A stretch of DNA of 37,674 bases. It comes from an uncultured Planctomycetota bacterium. Its GTDB lineage: Bacteria; Planctomycetota; Phycisphaerae; Phycisphaerales; UBA5793. The stretch lies in assembly GCA_900696685.1 (NCBI GenBank), contig CAADHA010000038.1, forward strand, positions 1-37,674. The letters run 5' to 3'. Under the pieces are notes generated by a model that saw only the letters and a list, made by a program, of their open reading frames with translations, was not told the DNA's origin and did not search any database. This document shows, one piece after another, positions 6,340-15,165 of this stretch. How positions within the stretch are numbered: the stretch's first letter is position 1; every line of letters begins with the position of its first letter. The position numbers and the translations under genes are program-made.

Positions 6340-8148
6340 TCATTGCATCGGATCGGGGACGACGAACCTGATCTGGTTGCGCTCCAGGCCGATGCCCATC
6401 GCGTTGTAGAGGTTGGAGACGGCGATCTGGTAGTTGACCATCGCGCGGATCTCTTCGAGTTCGGCCTGCGCCAGTGATTCCTGGCGCTGAAACTTGAGAT
6501 TCAGGAACTCAGGCGTGTTGGGAGCGATGATGTCCTCCTCGACCTCGATGGTGCGGAGATTCTCGGCCGCGGCAAGGCGTGCGTCGCGCGTCGGCACGAG
6601 GAGGTCAAAGTTGAGGTACACCGAACGCAGGGCGGACTTGACGTCCAGGATCGCGTTCTGCATTGCCAGGCGATAGTTGATCACGGACTGCACGCGGCCG
6701 AGGCTGGCGATCCGGTAGTTTGCCTGCGCCTCGCGGTTGCCGATGGGGTGCTCGAAGCGCAACTGAATGATGTAGTCAATGAAGTCCTGCTCGCCGAGGC
6801 GGTTGTATGTGTCTTCGAAGGAATCATCCAAGCCGTTCCACCGCACGGTGGCGGAGAGATCGAGGGCGGGCAGGCGCAGGTTGTCGGCGATCATCCGCCG
6901 GATCGAGGCGTCATCGATTCCGAGAAGGGCCTGGCGCAGTTCCGGCCGGTTCTGAAGCGCGGTCGTCACGATGTCTGCGTAGTTGAAGGTCAATCCTTCA
7001 GAGAGCGCCACGTCCGTCGGTACGATCACGGTCTCGCTGCCGACGCCAAGGCCGGCGGCGTTCATCAACTGCTTGAGTTCATCGGACGCGCGCAGAACCT
7101 GATCGCGCGAACGGAGAACATCCACGCGCCGCGACTGCACGCGGGCGACGGCATCGGAGACCTGCGACGGCTTGGCGTCCAGTTTGCTTCGGATCTTCAG
7201 TTTGGTTTCGGTCTCCTCGCCGCGATCGAGGAGGCGCTGGCGCACCAGGAGGGACTCGCGCGCCGCCACAAGGTTCCAGTACGCCCCCTCCGTGCGGGCC
7301 ACGGTCTCGAGAAGCGTGCGGCGATAGTTCTCTATCTCGCGCCGATGCGCATTGCGCGAAAGGCGGATTTCCGAGAGATTCTGCTCGGAACCGAACCCGC
7401 GCAGCAGAGGCTGCTCGAGAATGAGTTCAACCGACGAGGCGTAGGCTGGTTCGGGCGTCTGCTGCCGATCCGGAGAGGAGTCGAAGGAGCGGGACACGCC
7501 GGTCTGAAGCGTGAGGCGCCCGCCGCCGATCAGGTTCTTGCGGATGCCCGTCTGGAGGTTGCGCTCGTCGCGCTGCACAATGCCGCTGCCGATCGGATTT
7601 CCGCGAATGAGCGGGATCACGGCAGGCTGATCGGACTTGCCCCAGCCGAGGTTGGAGAAGAAGACGGCGTCGAAGCGGGATTCCGCCCGCGTGATCTCCG
7701 CCTCGCGCATCGCCGGCGTGATGGCGCCCACCTGCACCGCCAGGTTGTTCTGCACGGCCGAGAGGATCGCTTCGCGCAGGCTCACCTCCACAGTCCCGGT
7801 CGGCAGGCCGGTGAGGTCAGCGCCGAACTCGATGGTGCGGGCGGCGGCGTTGGCGCTCGGACCAGCCATTCGATTCAGTTCACCGATGCGTTGAGTAGGG
7901 ATGAAGGACCCTTCCAGCCGGCTCTCCTCCGACTTGAGGAGGATGTCCTGCGACCGGGTAGAAGCCATCTCCTGCTCGACCACCGAGTTCAGTGCGCGGC
8001 GCAACTCCGCCTCTGAGACAGTCTTGCGCAGCGGCCCTTCGCAGCCGGGCAGCAGGGCCGCCGGCAATGCGATGACGAACACGATCTTCCTGGCGCCCGA
8101 GACCAGGTGGCGGGGGCAGGAGGCGGGGCGAGACGAGCGTGGCAACAT
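6340..8148 (-). CDS. TolC-family outer membrane efflux lipoprotein
   Basis: 602 residues from ATG 8148, preceded by AGGA six bases upstream. A lipoprotein signal peptide is visible (KIVFVIALPAALLPGC, lipobox Cys at residue 36), so the protein should be lipidated at the outer membrane. The rest is the alpha-helical outer-membrane-efflux type with its typical internal repeat: long amphipathic helices and beta segments such as QVGAITPAMREAEITRAESR and the C-terminal NYQIAVSNLYNAMGIGL. It would form the trimeric exit duct of a tripartite export system. No membrane-fusion or inner-membrane pump gene is adjacent, so its partners lie elsewhere. It converges with the small secreted gene at 5824 and diverges from the SH3-like gene at 8319. 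Confidence 0.88.
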   Translation of the reverse strand: MLPRSSRPASCPRHLVSGARKIVFVIALPAALLPGCEGPLRKTVSEAELRRALNSVVEQEMASTRSQDILLKSEESRLEGSFIPTQRIGELNRMAGPSANAAARTIEFGADLTGLPTGTVEVSLREAILSAVQNNLAVQVGAITPAMREAEITRAESRFDAVFFSNLGWGKSDQPAVIPLIRGNPIGSGIVQRDERNLQTGIRKNLIGGGRLTLQTGVSRSFDSSPDRQQTPEPAYASSVELILEQPLLRGFGSEQNLSEIRLSRNAHRREIENYRRTLLETVARTEGAYWNLVAARESLLVRQRLLDRGEETETKLKIRSKLDAKPSQVSDAVARVQSRRVDVLRSRDQVLRASDELKQLMNAAGLGVGSETVIVPTDVALSEGLTFNYADIVTTALQNRPELRQALLGIDDASIRRMIADNLRLPALDLSATVRWNGLDDSFEDTYNRLGEQDFIDYIIQLRFEHPIGNREAQANYRIASLGRVQSVINYRLAMQNAILDVKSALRSVYLNFDLLVPTRDARLAAAENLRTIEVEEDIIAPNTPEFLNLKFQRQESLAQAELEEIRAMVNYQIAVSNLYNAMGIGLERNQIRFVVPDPMQ

Positions 8149-8318
8149 GCTGCATCCTGTTCGGGTCGAAGCGGTGGTCAAGGTGTCGATGCCCGACGGC
8201 CGGCTTCCGGCTGCAACGCATGCCGGCGGGCGGGGCTTCACCATAGCACGGTGAGCGGGCCGGGTATCGCGCTACGATGTCCCTGATGAAACACACCCTC
8301 TAACCGGGAGGCCTCATC

Positions 8319-9701
8319 ATGGGTCGATGGCGAAGTGTAGGATGGACAGGTCTCGCGGTCGTAATCCGCTCGTTTGCGGCGGCCGCCGCCTTGCTGACGG
8401 TTGCGGCGCGGGTCGAGGCTCAGACACCGGGCCGCACGGAAACCTGGCACGCGGTGGTCGATGCCGACCGCGTCAACATCCACAGCGGGCGAGCCGAGCA
8501 GTTCGAGAAGATCGGCACGCTCAAGCGAGGCGATGTGGTGCTGGTCCGCAGCGTCAACACGTTCGGGTGGGCCGCGATCGCGCCACCGCCGGGTCTGCAC
8601 GGCTTCGTCGCGCAGCAGGAGGTTGCAGAAGGCTCCGAGGCGGGCACGGTGCGGGCCATCGGCCGCGTCCCTGTGCTCTACCCCATCAGTGACGACCCCG
8701 CGCAGTGCTTTCGCAAGTACCGAGTTGCGCAGGACACGATCATGAAGGTGATCGGCGAAGCGACAACGCCGGACAAGGGCATGTTCCTCAAGGTTGAGAT
8801 GCCCGCGCAGGTGGATGTCTACGTTCTCGCCCAGTTCCTGAGGAAGGCAACGAGCGAAGAGGTGGCGGCCTGGAGCCAGCGCCTGGCCGACCTTCGGAAA
8901 GGCGCCGGGTCCGAGCGGGAGCCGCAGCCGCCCGTCGAGGTCCCTCCGCCGACGCCCAGGGTTGAACCACGCGTTGAACCCCAGCCGCGGACAGCGCCGG
9001 CCGAGCCGCCCGCAGATTCGACCCCGCAGCCGATTCTGGAGAAGCCCGGCGAGGGAGAGCCGACTGCGGCGCCGGCTGAATCGCACGTTCCACCGGAAGC
9101 GCCGGCAGCGGGCGAGAGTGCCCCAGCCGAGCCTGCTCAGCCACCCGTGGAGAGCGAGAGGCCTGTTGAAGTAACTCTGACCGGGCTCGAGCAGTTGTAC
9201 ACCGAGTTGACGCGCGTGCCCATCGCCGATGCAGAGATCGAACCGCTGCTCAAGTCCTACCAGGCGTTCGCGGCATCAGCGACGAAGGAAGGCGAGCGGC
9301 GCGTGGCCGCCATCCGCATCGAGTTGCTCAAGGTCCGGCTGGATCACCAGACGGCACAGCGCCGCCTGGCGGCTGCGGCGAAGACGGCCGGCGGTCCGCC
9401 CGCCGAACGCAAGGTCGAAGTGTGGACGGACGAACAGGGGCGGCCTGTCTTTGCCGCAAGCGGCCTGCTCATCACCTCGAACATCTTCGACGGACGCCGC
9501 CTGCCGCTCCTCTATCGGATTCAGGATCCGATCACCGGCCGCACGGTCGCCTACGTTCGCGCCGCGGGCGAGCAGAGGCTGGAGCTCGAGCGGCGACTGA
9601 ACCTGAACGTCGGGGTCGTCGGCAAGACCGTTCACGATCCCGGCCTGCGCCTCGATGTAATCGAAGTGGCCAGGCTCGTCGATCTGGACGAGGGCGAATA
9701 G
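8319..9701 (+). CDS. Secreted SH3-like domain protein with Pro/Ala/Glu-rich linker
   Basis: 460 residues, GGGAGG before the ATG. An N-terminal signal peptide (residues ~10-34, ending RVEAQ) precedes an SH3b-like domain at ~43-100, with the pattern DRVNIHSGRAEQFEKIGTL, GDVVLV and GWAAIAPPPGLHGFV. A low-complexity Pro/Glu/Ala linker runs from about residue 200 to 285. The C-terminal part (~290-460) contains a helical stretch and a beta-rich end (ITGRTVAYVRAAG...GVVGKTV). Bacterial SH3 domains often bind cell-wall peptides or other envelope ligands; no hydrolase domain is attached here. The gene converges with the TPR-peptidase gene, whose stop is 21 bp away. Confidence 0.72.
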   Translation: MGRWRSVGWTGLAVVIRSFAAAAALLTVAARVEAQTPGRTETWHAVVDADRVNIHSGRAEQFEKIGTLKRGDVVLVRSVNTFGWAAIAPPPGLHGFVAQQEVAEGSEAGTVRAIGRVPVLYPISDDPAQCFRKYRVAQDTIMKVIGEATTPDKGMFLKVEMPAQVDVYVLAQFLRKATSEEVAAWSQRLADLRKGAGSEREPQPPVEVPPPTPRVEPRVEPQPRTAPAEPPADSTPQPILEKPGEGEPTAAPAESHVPPEAPAAGESAPAEPAQPPVESERPVEVTLTGLEQLYTELTRVPIADAEIEPLLKSYQAFAASATKEGERRVAAIRIELLKVRLDHQTAQRRLAAAAKTAGGPPAERKVEVWTDEQGRPVFAASGLLITSNIFDGRRLPLLYRIQDPITGRTVAYVRAAGEQRLELERRLNLNVGVVGKTVHDPGLRLDVIEVARLVDLDEGE

Positions 9702-9722
9702 GAGTCTGCGGCATGAGGCGCT

Positions 9723-12467
9723 TCAGCGGCCCTCGCCCATGAGGCGCTCGATCGCCTGGAGTCGCTGCGCGTGCTGGGCGCGGTCCGGCTCCAGGATGGT
9801 CAGGGCAACCACGTGCCGCCTCGCGTCATCGAGGCGCCCCGCCTGGATCGCGATGGCCGCCGCCTCCTCGCGCAGGCGAGCTTCGTACGGAGCGATGGTG
9901 ACCGCCCGGTCGATCCGATCCAGCGCAATGTCGAAGCGCCCCTGCCTTTGATACAGGCGTGCCAGTTCGATGGCGTAGGTGTGGTCGTACTTCTGAAGCC
10001 GATCAACCGATTCAAGGTAAGGTATCGCGAGCGTCGGGTCGTCGGATTCGAGATGGATCGCCGCGAGCATCTGCTGCGGCATCGGATCGACGGGGCGGGC
10101 CGCGGCGTATCGATCCAGCAGCGGGATCAGGTCTGCGCCAAGGCGCCTCGTTCCACGCAGACGCGAGATGCGCAGGCGAAGCAGGTCAGGATGATCGGGA
10201 AAGAGTTCGAGCCAGCGGGTGAGAACGCGGTCGCTCAACTCGGGCCGGGGAGAACGCGCCTCGGGGAGTGAGGCGAAGGCGCGGCTGATCCAGTCGAGCG
10301 GGTCGCGCGGTCCGCGCGCCGCGTCGGCGCGGAGTTGTTCGAGGACAAGCAGGCCGTACTCACGCTGAAGCCTCGCGACCTGTGCCGCAAACTCGGGATC
10401 TTCGCGCAGATAGTCGCGTACGAGGTCCTCCATGGTCGGCCTGGGGGCAAGCCCCCACTGCTCGACCTGCCGCCCGGCCCACTCGACGAACTGCTCGTAG
10501 AACTGCCCCCGGCTCACGCCCAGGGCCGCGGGAATCGCCAGGTCCTCGCGGAAGCCTTCCGCGTACTCGTCCAGCAGGCGCAGCATCGGCGCGTGTCCGA
10601 AGCGCTCGACGAGAAACTCGATCATCCAATGCCCCTGCGCGTAGGCCAGCGAGCGGTCGTTGGGCCGACGGGGCCGGACGAAGGCCCAGTTGATCTCGTC
10701 GAGCGTGAAGAGGTCGCCCGCGGCGTGCGCCTGGGCGAGCATGGTGCAGGTGCTGTAGTCGCGCGGCGCATCTTCGAGCCACACCGCCGCCGCTTCAGTG
10801 AGCCAGTGCGGAATGCGGTTGCGCGTGCGGCTGAGGGTGATGGTGTGGACGTACTCGTGGCGGAGGACGCGCAGCCAGTTGTATGTGCCGAAGTGGTCGG
10901 GCCCCGCGCGCGGCGCTTCCATCGCGATCACCGGCCCCGTGCACGCCGCGATCGTGTGCACCTGCGGCATGCCGGTGATGCGCACCGCGAAGCGGCTGTG
11001 GTTGGGCATCAACTCGATCTGCGTCCGCCTCTCCGGCTCATGCTGAAGCGCCGTGCTGATCTCGCCATGCATGCGCTCCAGCGGGCCGAGCATCTCCAGC
11101 GCCAGCGCGCGGTCGGCCGATTCGGGATCAAAGCGGATCGTGAAGTGCTCCGAAGACACCGTCTCATAGCGGGCGAGACTCTCGAGCAGGTGCAGGCTGA
11201 AGGCGGCGCGCACGTTGAACGGATCGAGCGAGCACGCGCGGCGCAGGTGCAGCAGTGCCTGCTCATCCTCGCCCGACTGGAGGTGCATCAGCCCGAGTTC
11301 GACGCGAGGCGCGGGCCAGTTCGGCTGGCGCTCGATGGCGCCGGCAAGCACCTCGGCCGCAAGGTCATACTGCCGGTTGCGCGAGAGGTAGACGCCGGCG
11401 GTGTACCACGCGAAGGGGTGCCGGCCCGAGACGATCTCGAAATCCCGCAGAGCCAGATGCAGGCCGTCCTCGTCATCGCGCACCGCCTCGACCGCGGCCC
11501 GCAGCGCAAGGGCGTGCCGGTGCCGAGGCATCTCGGCGAGGATGCGGTCGAGGCGCCGCGCCGCCTCGTCGGGCAGGCCCTGCACGAGGTCCAGTTGCAC
11601 CAGCACGATCCGCGACAGAACATGCTCCATGCCGAGGCGGTCGAGTTCCTGCACGAGCGCCTCGACCGCGGCGAAGTTGTAGTTGTCCAGTTGAATCTGC
11701 GCCAGGAGCATCCACGCCTCAGCGCAGCGGGGATTGAGCGAAAGGACCTCCATGATCGCATCCGCCGCCTCGCGCGGATTGTCCTTCTCCATCAGGAGAC
11801 GTGCCTCGACCACCTTGGCCGGCCAGTAGAGGCGGTCGATCTGCTGATGCACCCGCGAGGCGATCTGGAGGATCGCGTGGTACTGTGAGGCCGGCTCGCC
11901 GCGGAGGCGGGCCCGGATCGCCAGACATCGCGCCGCTTCAGTCAGGTCCTCCGCGCTTGAGAGTCGCCCGGCGGCCAGGGCCGCGAGAACCGGCTCAAGC
12001 GCCTCATCGGCCTGAGTGAAGCGGCCGCTCCATTCGAGCGCCTCGGCGCGCACGCGGCACGCAAGCGGTGAGTCATCGCCTTCGAGCAGCGCCAGGGCCG
12101 CCTCCGTCTCGCCGATGAGCACGAAGCGTTGGGCACGCAGCGCAGTCGGCAATACCCCGTCTTCAAAGACCGGATCGAGCAGGTTGCCGGCGATGAGGGC
12201 AGCCTGAGCGCGCCGCGTCGACTCCGTCAGGTCTTCCTCGCTCCACCAGCCGTGGAAGATGCGCTTATCGCGCCGCTCCTCCTCCGTCAGAAACGGCGCT
12301 TCGATGGCGCGCCGCGCCGCGGGTGAGAGTTCGATGGTCGGCGCGCCGCCCGCGGAGGGGTCAACCGTAATCTGCGCCGTCGCGGGATCGATCTGCGTCA
12401 GAAGCAGGCCGAGAGTGATCGCCGCGGCGGCGACGCGGCCGGCTCGTGTGATCGGGGCTCTGGTCAC
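9723..12467 (-). CDS. Exported TPR protein with gluzincin (peptidase MA-like) domain
   Basis: 914 residues, GTG start at 12467 with GGAG eight bases upstream. A signal peptide (residues ~10-32) sends it across the inner membrane. Residues ~100-430 are TPR-like helical repeats. Residues ~440-650 form a zinc peptidase domain of the gluzincin type: HEYVH at 537-541 (two zinc-ligand His and the catalytic Glu538), then PHWLTEAAAVWLED with Glu558 as likely third ligand. More TPR-like helices follow to the end. The motif is intact, so it may be active, but many members of this family have no known substrate. It probably acts in the periplasm on, or in complex with, other proteins. Confidence 0.85.
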   Translation of the reverse strand: MTRAPITRAGRVAAAAITLGLLLTQIDPATAQITVDPSAGGAPTIELSPAARRAIEAPFLTEEERRDKRIFHGWWSEEDLTESTRRAQAALIAGNLLDPVFEDGVLPTALRAQRFVLIGETEAALALLEGDDSPLACRVRAEALEWSGRFTQADEALEPVLAALAAGRLSSAEDLTEAARCLAIRARLRGEPASQYHAILQIASRVHQQIDRLYWPAKVVEARLLMEKDNPREAADAIMEVLSLNPRCAEAWMLLAQIQLDNYNFAAVEALVQELDRLGMEHVLSRIVLVQLDLVQGLPDEAARRLDRILAEMPRHRHALALRAAVEAVRDDEDGLHLALRDFEIVSGRHPFAWYTAGVYLSRNRQYDLAAEVLAGAIERQPNWPAPRVELGLMHLQSGEDEQALLHLRRACSLDPFNVRAAFSLHLLESLARYETVSSEHFTIRFDPESADRALALEMLGPLERMHGEISTALQHEPERRTQIELMPNHSRFAVRITGMPQVHTIAACTGPVIAMEAPRAGPDHFGTYNWLRVLRHEYVHTITLSRTRNRIPHWLTEAAAVWLEDAPRDYSTCTMLAQAHAAGDLFTLDEINWAFVRPRRPNDRSLAYAQGHWMIEFLVERFGHAPMLRLLDEYAEGFREDLAIPAALGVSRGQFYEQFVEWAGRQVEQWGLAPRPTMEDLVRDYLREDPEFAAQVARLQREYGLLVLEQLRADAARGPRDPLDWISRAFASLPEARSPRPELSDRVLTRWLELFPDHPDLLRLRISRLRGTRRLGADLIPLLDRYAAARPVDPMPQQMLAAIHLESDDPTLAIPYLESVDRLQKYDHTYAIELARLYQRQGRFDIALDRIDRAVTIAPYEARLREEAAAIAIQAGRLDDARRHVVALTILEPDRAQHAQRLQAIERLMGEGR

Positions 12468-12748
12468 TTCGATCGCTCCATGCTGTTGATCCTCCGTGTG
12501 CGGCCCTCAGTGCCGGCCCGCGTGTGCTATCGACGCGACGGGCGGGCACACTTCACGCGCGGCCGATGGATGATACGGGCGAGCAAGCGGCGCGCCCTCA
12601 TTCGAGCCGCCGCGATGCAAGGCAGATCATCGTCGCCGCTGCGGGAAAGAAGCGCCGTGAGGACGGCGCATGGGCGTCGGCGCGCGGCTAGGGCGACTGC
12701 GCGCAATGCCGCCGTGCAATCGCAGCAGCGAGGAATCCCCGGAGAGAA

Positions 12749-12787
12749 CCTCGAAAAGAGAAGGGAGTCTGACCCCTGATTTCGAGG
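12749..12787. repeat. REP-like palindrome with GGGAGTCTGACCCC core, downstream of rplI
   Basis: CCTCGAAA at 12749-12756 pairs perfectly with TTTCGAGG at 12780-12787. Inside, AGGG and CCCT flank AGTCTGAC, so the whole 39 bases can fold. The core AAGGGAGTCTGACCCCT resembles a dispersed intergenic palindrome I know from several bacterial genomes. It sits 4 bp beyond the rplI stop codon and could act as the 3' end of the ribosomal-protein transcript. The rest of the ~324-bp gap (12468-12791) holds nothing else I can support. Confidence 0.5.
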
Positions 12788-12791
12788 CGGA

Positions 12792-13349
12792 TCAGGCAGT
12801 CGGAGGCTCTGCGGGCGCCTCGCCCCCGGCCTCGGCCGGTTCTTCACCCGGCGCCTGCTCTGCCTCATCGGCCCGGCCGAGGTTCAACTCGCGGTCCGCC
12901 ACGACCCACAACTTGACCTCCGTGCGAAGGTCGCGGTCGAGTTGCACGGGAATCTCGTAGGAGTCGATGCGCTTGATCGCGGCCCCGATCCGGATGTGCC
13001 GGTCAACGATGCGGTTGAACCCTGCCTCATGAAGCGCGACCGCGATGTCGTGCTGCGTCACCGATCCGTAGAGCCAGCCCTGGTCGTTGCACGATCGTTC
13101 GAGGGTCACCTCGAAGCCGTGGAGTTTCTCGACCATCGCCTCGAGTTCCTGGCGCAGGGCGGCGAGTTCGCGCTCGACCTGGGCGCGGCGCGCGGCGAGG
13201 GACTTCTTGGCGCCATCCGTGGGCTTGACCGCGTAACCCAGCGGCACGAGGTAGTTCCGCGCGTAGCCGGGCTTGACGTGAACCACGTCGCCGACGATGC
13301 CGAGGTTGTCGATGTTCTCCGTGAGGAGCAGTTCAACGTTGCGTGCCAT
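12792..13349 (-). CDS. rplI: 50S ribosomal protein bL9
   Basis: 185 residues, longer than the usual ~150. The N-terminal rRNA-binding domain is intact (MARNVELLLTENIDNLGIVG, then VKPGYARNYLVPLGYA at 26-40). A long connecting helix and the C-terminal domain with GSVTQHDIAVAL at ~95-106 follow. Residues ~160-185 are an added Glu/Ala/Pro-rich acidic tail (DEAEQAPGEEPAEAGGEAPA), absent from standard L9. AGGAAGG lies upstream of the ATG. Last gene of the housekeeping operon, 149 bp after ssb; that gap is too small for rpsR. Confidence 0.97.
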   Translation of the reverse strand: MARNVELLLTENIDNLGIVGDVVHVKPGYARNYLVPLGYAVKPTDGAKKSLAARRAQVERELAALRQELEAMVEKLHGFEVTLERSCNDQGWLYGSVTQHDIAVALHEAGFNRIVDRHIRIGAAIKRIDSYEIPVQLDRDLRTEVKLWVVADRELNLGRADEAEQAPGEEPAEAGGEAPAEPPTA

Positions 13350-13498
13350 GTGTGCTGTCCTTCCTGAAATCTGGTCAGTGGCTGGAAGTGAGCGGCCCGG
13401 CAGAAGAACCGAACCGCAACGATTTCTGTCAGAAGCCCCTCAGCAGTCGGAAGCGATGTTCCTCGACATCCGCGCCTGCCTGCGTCTTCACTTCATTC

Positions 13499-13966
13499 TC
13501 AGAACGGAATGTCCTCTTCATCAATAGGCTGATGGGGTCCGGCAGCGTCCGCGGCGCCCGCCGATCGCGCGGGTCGTGCGGCTGCGGTCGACCGCCCCTC
13601 GGGCCGGTCGCCGCCGCCCTCGCCCCCCCCGCCCCCCTTCGAATCGACGAACTGGAAGGACTCAATGACAACCTTGTGGCGGGAGCGTTTCTGCCCCTGC
13701 TGGTCCTCCCACTGGTCAAGTTTGAGCCGGCCTTCGATGAAGATGGGCCGGCCCTTGCTGAAATACTGGTTGATGAGTTCCGCGGTGCGCCCCCACGCCT
13801 CGCAGTCCACGAAGGTAACTTCTTCCTTCTTCTCGCCCGTGCTCGAGGTGTAGTAGCGGTTGACCGCCAGGCCGATCTGCGCCACCGGCTGGTTGTTGGC
13901 GGTGAAGCGCAATTCGGGATCGCGCGTGAGATTGCCCATGAGCAGGACCTTGTTGTACGACGCCAT
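13499..13966 (-). CDS. ssb: Single-stranded DNA-binding protein
   Basis: 155 residues. An N-terminal OB fold (~1-110) with the family start YNKVLLMGNLTRDPELR and the EVTFVDCEAWGRTAELI and KGRPIFIEGRL strands. A Gly/Ala-rich flexible linker follows, then the acidic protein-interaction tip DEEDIPF. Binds ssDNA as a tetramer in replication, recombination and repair. It lies between rpsF and rplI, the classical place for ssb in many bacteria. A purine-rich site (AAAGGCGG) precedes the ATG. Confidence 0.97.
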   Translation of the reverse strand: MASYNKVLLMGNLTRDPELRFTANNQPVAQIGLAVNRYYTSSTGEKKEEVTFVDCEAWGRTAELINQYFSKGRPIFIEGRLKLDQWEDQQGQKRSRHKVVIESFQFVDSKGGGGGEGGGDRPEGRSTAAARPARSAGAADAAGPHQPIDEEDIPF

Positions 13967-14023
13967 GTCGAACCGCCTTTCGTCAGGGAATCACGCTGTG
14001 ACCGCCGTCCGAACTGCCAGAGA

Positions 14024-14476
14024 CTACTCCTCGGATGCCTCGGGCCCCTGGCCTGCGCCAGCGCCAATAGGCTCAGGTGTCTCCTCTCGCGCCTCGGGGA
14101 CTCGCCCTTCGGCCCGCAGGCGCGCCTCGGCCGCCAGCGTCTCACGTCCGTCCGTCGCCCGCATCTCCTCGAGCGTGAGGTGATCGGCGCGGATGATGAG
14201 GAAACGGGCGATGAGTTCAGAGAGGTTGCAGTCGCGTTCGATGTTTGCCAGCCTCGGGCCACGGACGCGGAAGTAGGTCAGCAGGAACAGGCCCCGCTTG
14301 TTCTTCTCGATCGGCGTGGCCAGGTTGCGCTCCCCCCACTTGCTCAGGGCAATGATTTCGCCTTCGGCACGGGAGATGATCTCCTCGATGTGCCTGACCG
14401 CCCCGGCGAGGTCGCTGGTCTGTGATTGAGGAAAGACGATCATCGCTTCATAGTTGTACACGTTATGGTCGCTCAT
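14024..14476 (-). CDS. rpsF: 30S ribosomal protein bS6
   Basis: 150 residues from ATG 14476, chosen because AAGGA lies seven bases upstream and the S6 fold starts there (YNYEAMIVFPQS). The ferredoxin-like S6 domain covers ~8-105, including IEKNKRGLFLLTYFRV and LSELIARFLIIRADHL. After residue ~108 an added Glu/Ala-rich tail ends GPEASEE. Acidic tails are a known S6 variation (E. coli RimK adds Glu residues), but here the tail is encoded. It is followed by ssb 57 bp downstream. Confidence 0.95.
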   Translation of the reverse strand: MSDHNVYNYEAMIVFPQSQTSDLAGAVRHIEEIISRAEGEIIALSKWGERNLATPIEKNKRGLFLLTYFRVRGPRLANIERDCNLSELIARFLIIRADHLTLEEMRATDGRETLAAEARLRAEGRVPEAREETPEPIGAGAGQGPEASEE

Positions 14477-14553
14477 GGTCCTGTCCTTCTGGTCGCCGGG
14501 CTCGGCCCGGGCGAATCGGTTGGCGGCTGCGCGGGCGGCCGCGGTTTCATTGC

Positions 14554-15165
14554 TCACGGCTCCTGATCGCCGCGAAGCGGGTCGGCGTCGCCCCGCCTCG
14601 CCTTGCGGACATTGAACTGGTTCATTGCGGCGTCGATGCCCTCGGTCGCCCAGCACCACGCCGCATCGGCCGCACGCCCCAGTCGCTCGCTCATCAGCGC
14701 CGCCTGGTCGTCGGTGAAGCGCCCTAACACGTAGTCATGCCTCGACATTGTGCCCGGCTGATCGATCCCGACTCGCAGGCGGGGGTACTCCTCCGTCCCG
14801 AGGCGCAGGGCAATGTCCGCCAGGCCGTTGTGTCCGCCGTCGGACCCGCCCGGCCGCAGGCGCAGATCGCCCAGCGGCAGCGCCGTGTCGTCGGCGACGA
14901 CGAGCAGGTCGGACAGGTCGATCTTGTAGAAGCGGATGATCTCCGCGACCGAGGCGCCGCTGAGATTCATGTAGGTCATCGGCTTGACCAGGAGGCACTT
15001 GTCGGAATCAGCCCGTGCCTCGACCACCGCTGCCTGGAACTGGCTGCGCACGGGCGAGCCGGGCGCAAGGCGCTGAGACAGGCGGTCCACGACCATGAAC
15101 CCCACGTTGTGGCGCGTGTTCTGGTAGTTCGGGCCGGGATTGCCGAGGCCGACGATCACCTTCAT
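14554..15165 (-). CDS. pth: Peptidyl-tRNA hydrolase
   Basis: 203 residues. Cleaves peptidyl-tRNA released from stalled ribosomes. Active-site residues are in their family positions: Asn9 in GLGNPG, catalytic His19 in TRHNVGF, Asn67 in KPMTYMNLSG, Asp92 in VVADDTALP and Asn113 in GGHNGL. The ATG overlaps the rplY stop as ATGA (15162-15165), indicating translational coupling. The pairing of rplY/ctc with pth downstream of prs is conserved in many bacteria. Confidence 0.96.
   Translation of the reverse strand: MKVIVGLGNPGPNYQNTRHNVGFMVVDRLSQRLAPGSPVRSQFQAAVVEARADSDKCLLVKPMTYMNLSGASVAEIIRFYKIDLSDLLVVADDTALPLGDLRLRPGGSDGGHNGLADIALRLGTEEYPRLRVGIDQPGTMSRHDYVLGRFTDDQAALMSERLGRAADAAWCWATEGIDAAMNQFNVRKARRGDADPLRGDQEP

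Noticed and set aside
10335..11888. 517-codon plus-strand open frame opposite the TPR-peptidase gene
   Set aside because: Arg/His/Glu-rich composition and no domain. The opposite strand encodes an intact HEYVH peptidase and TPR repeats.
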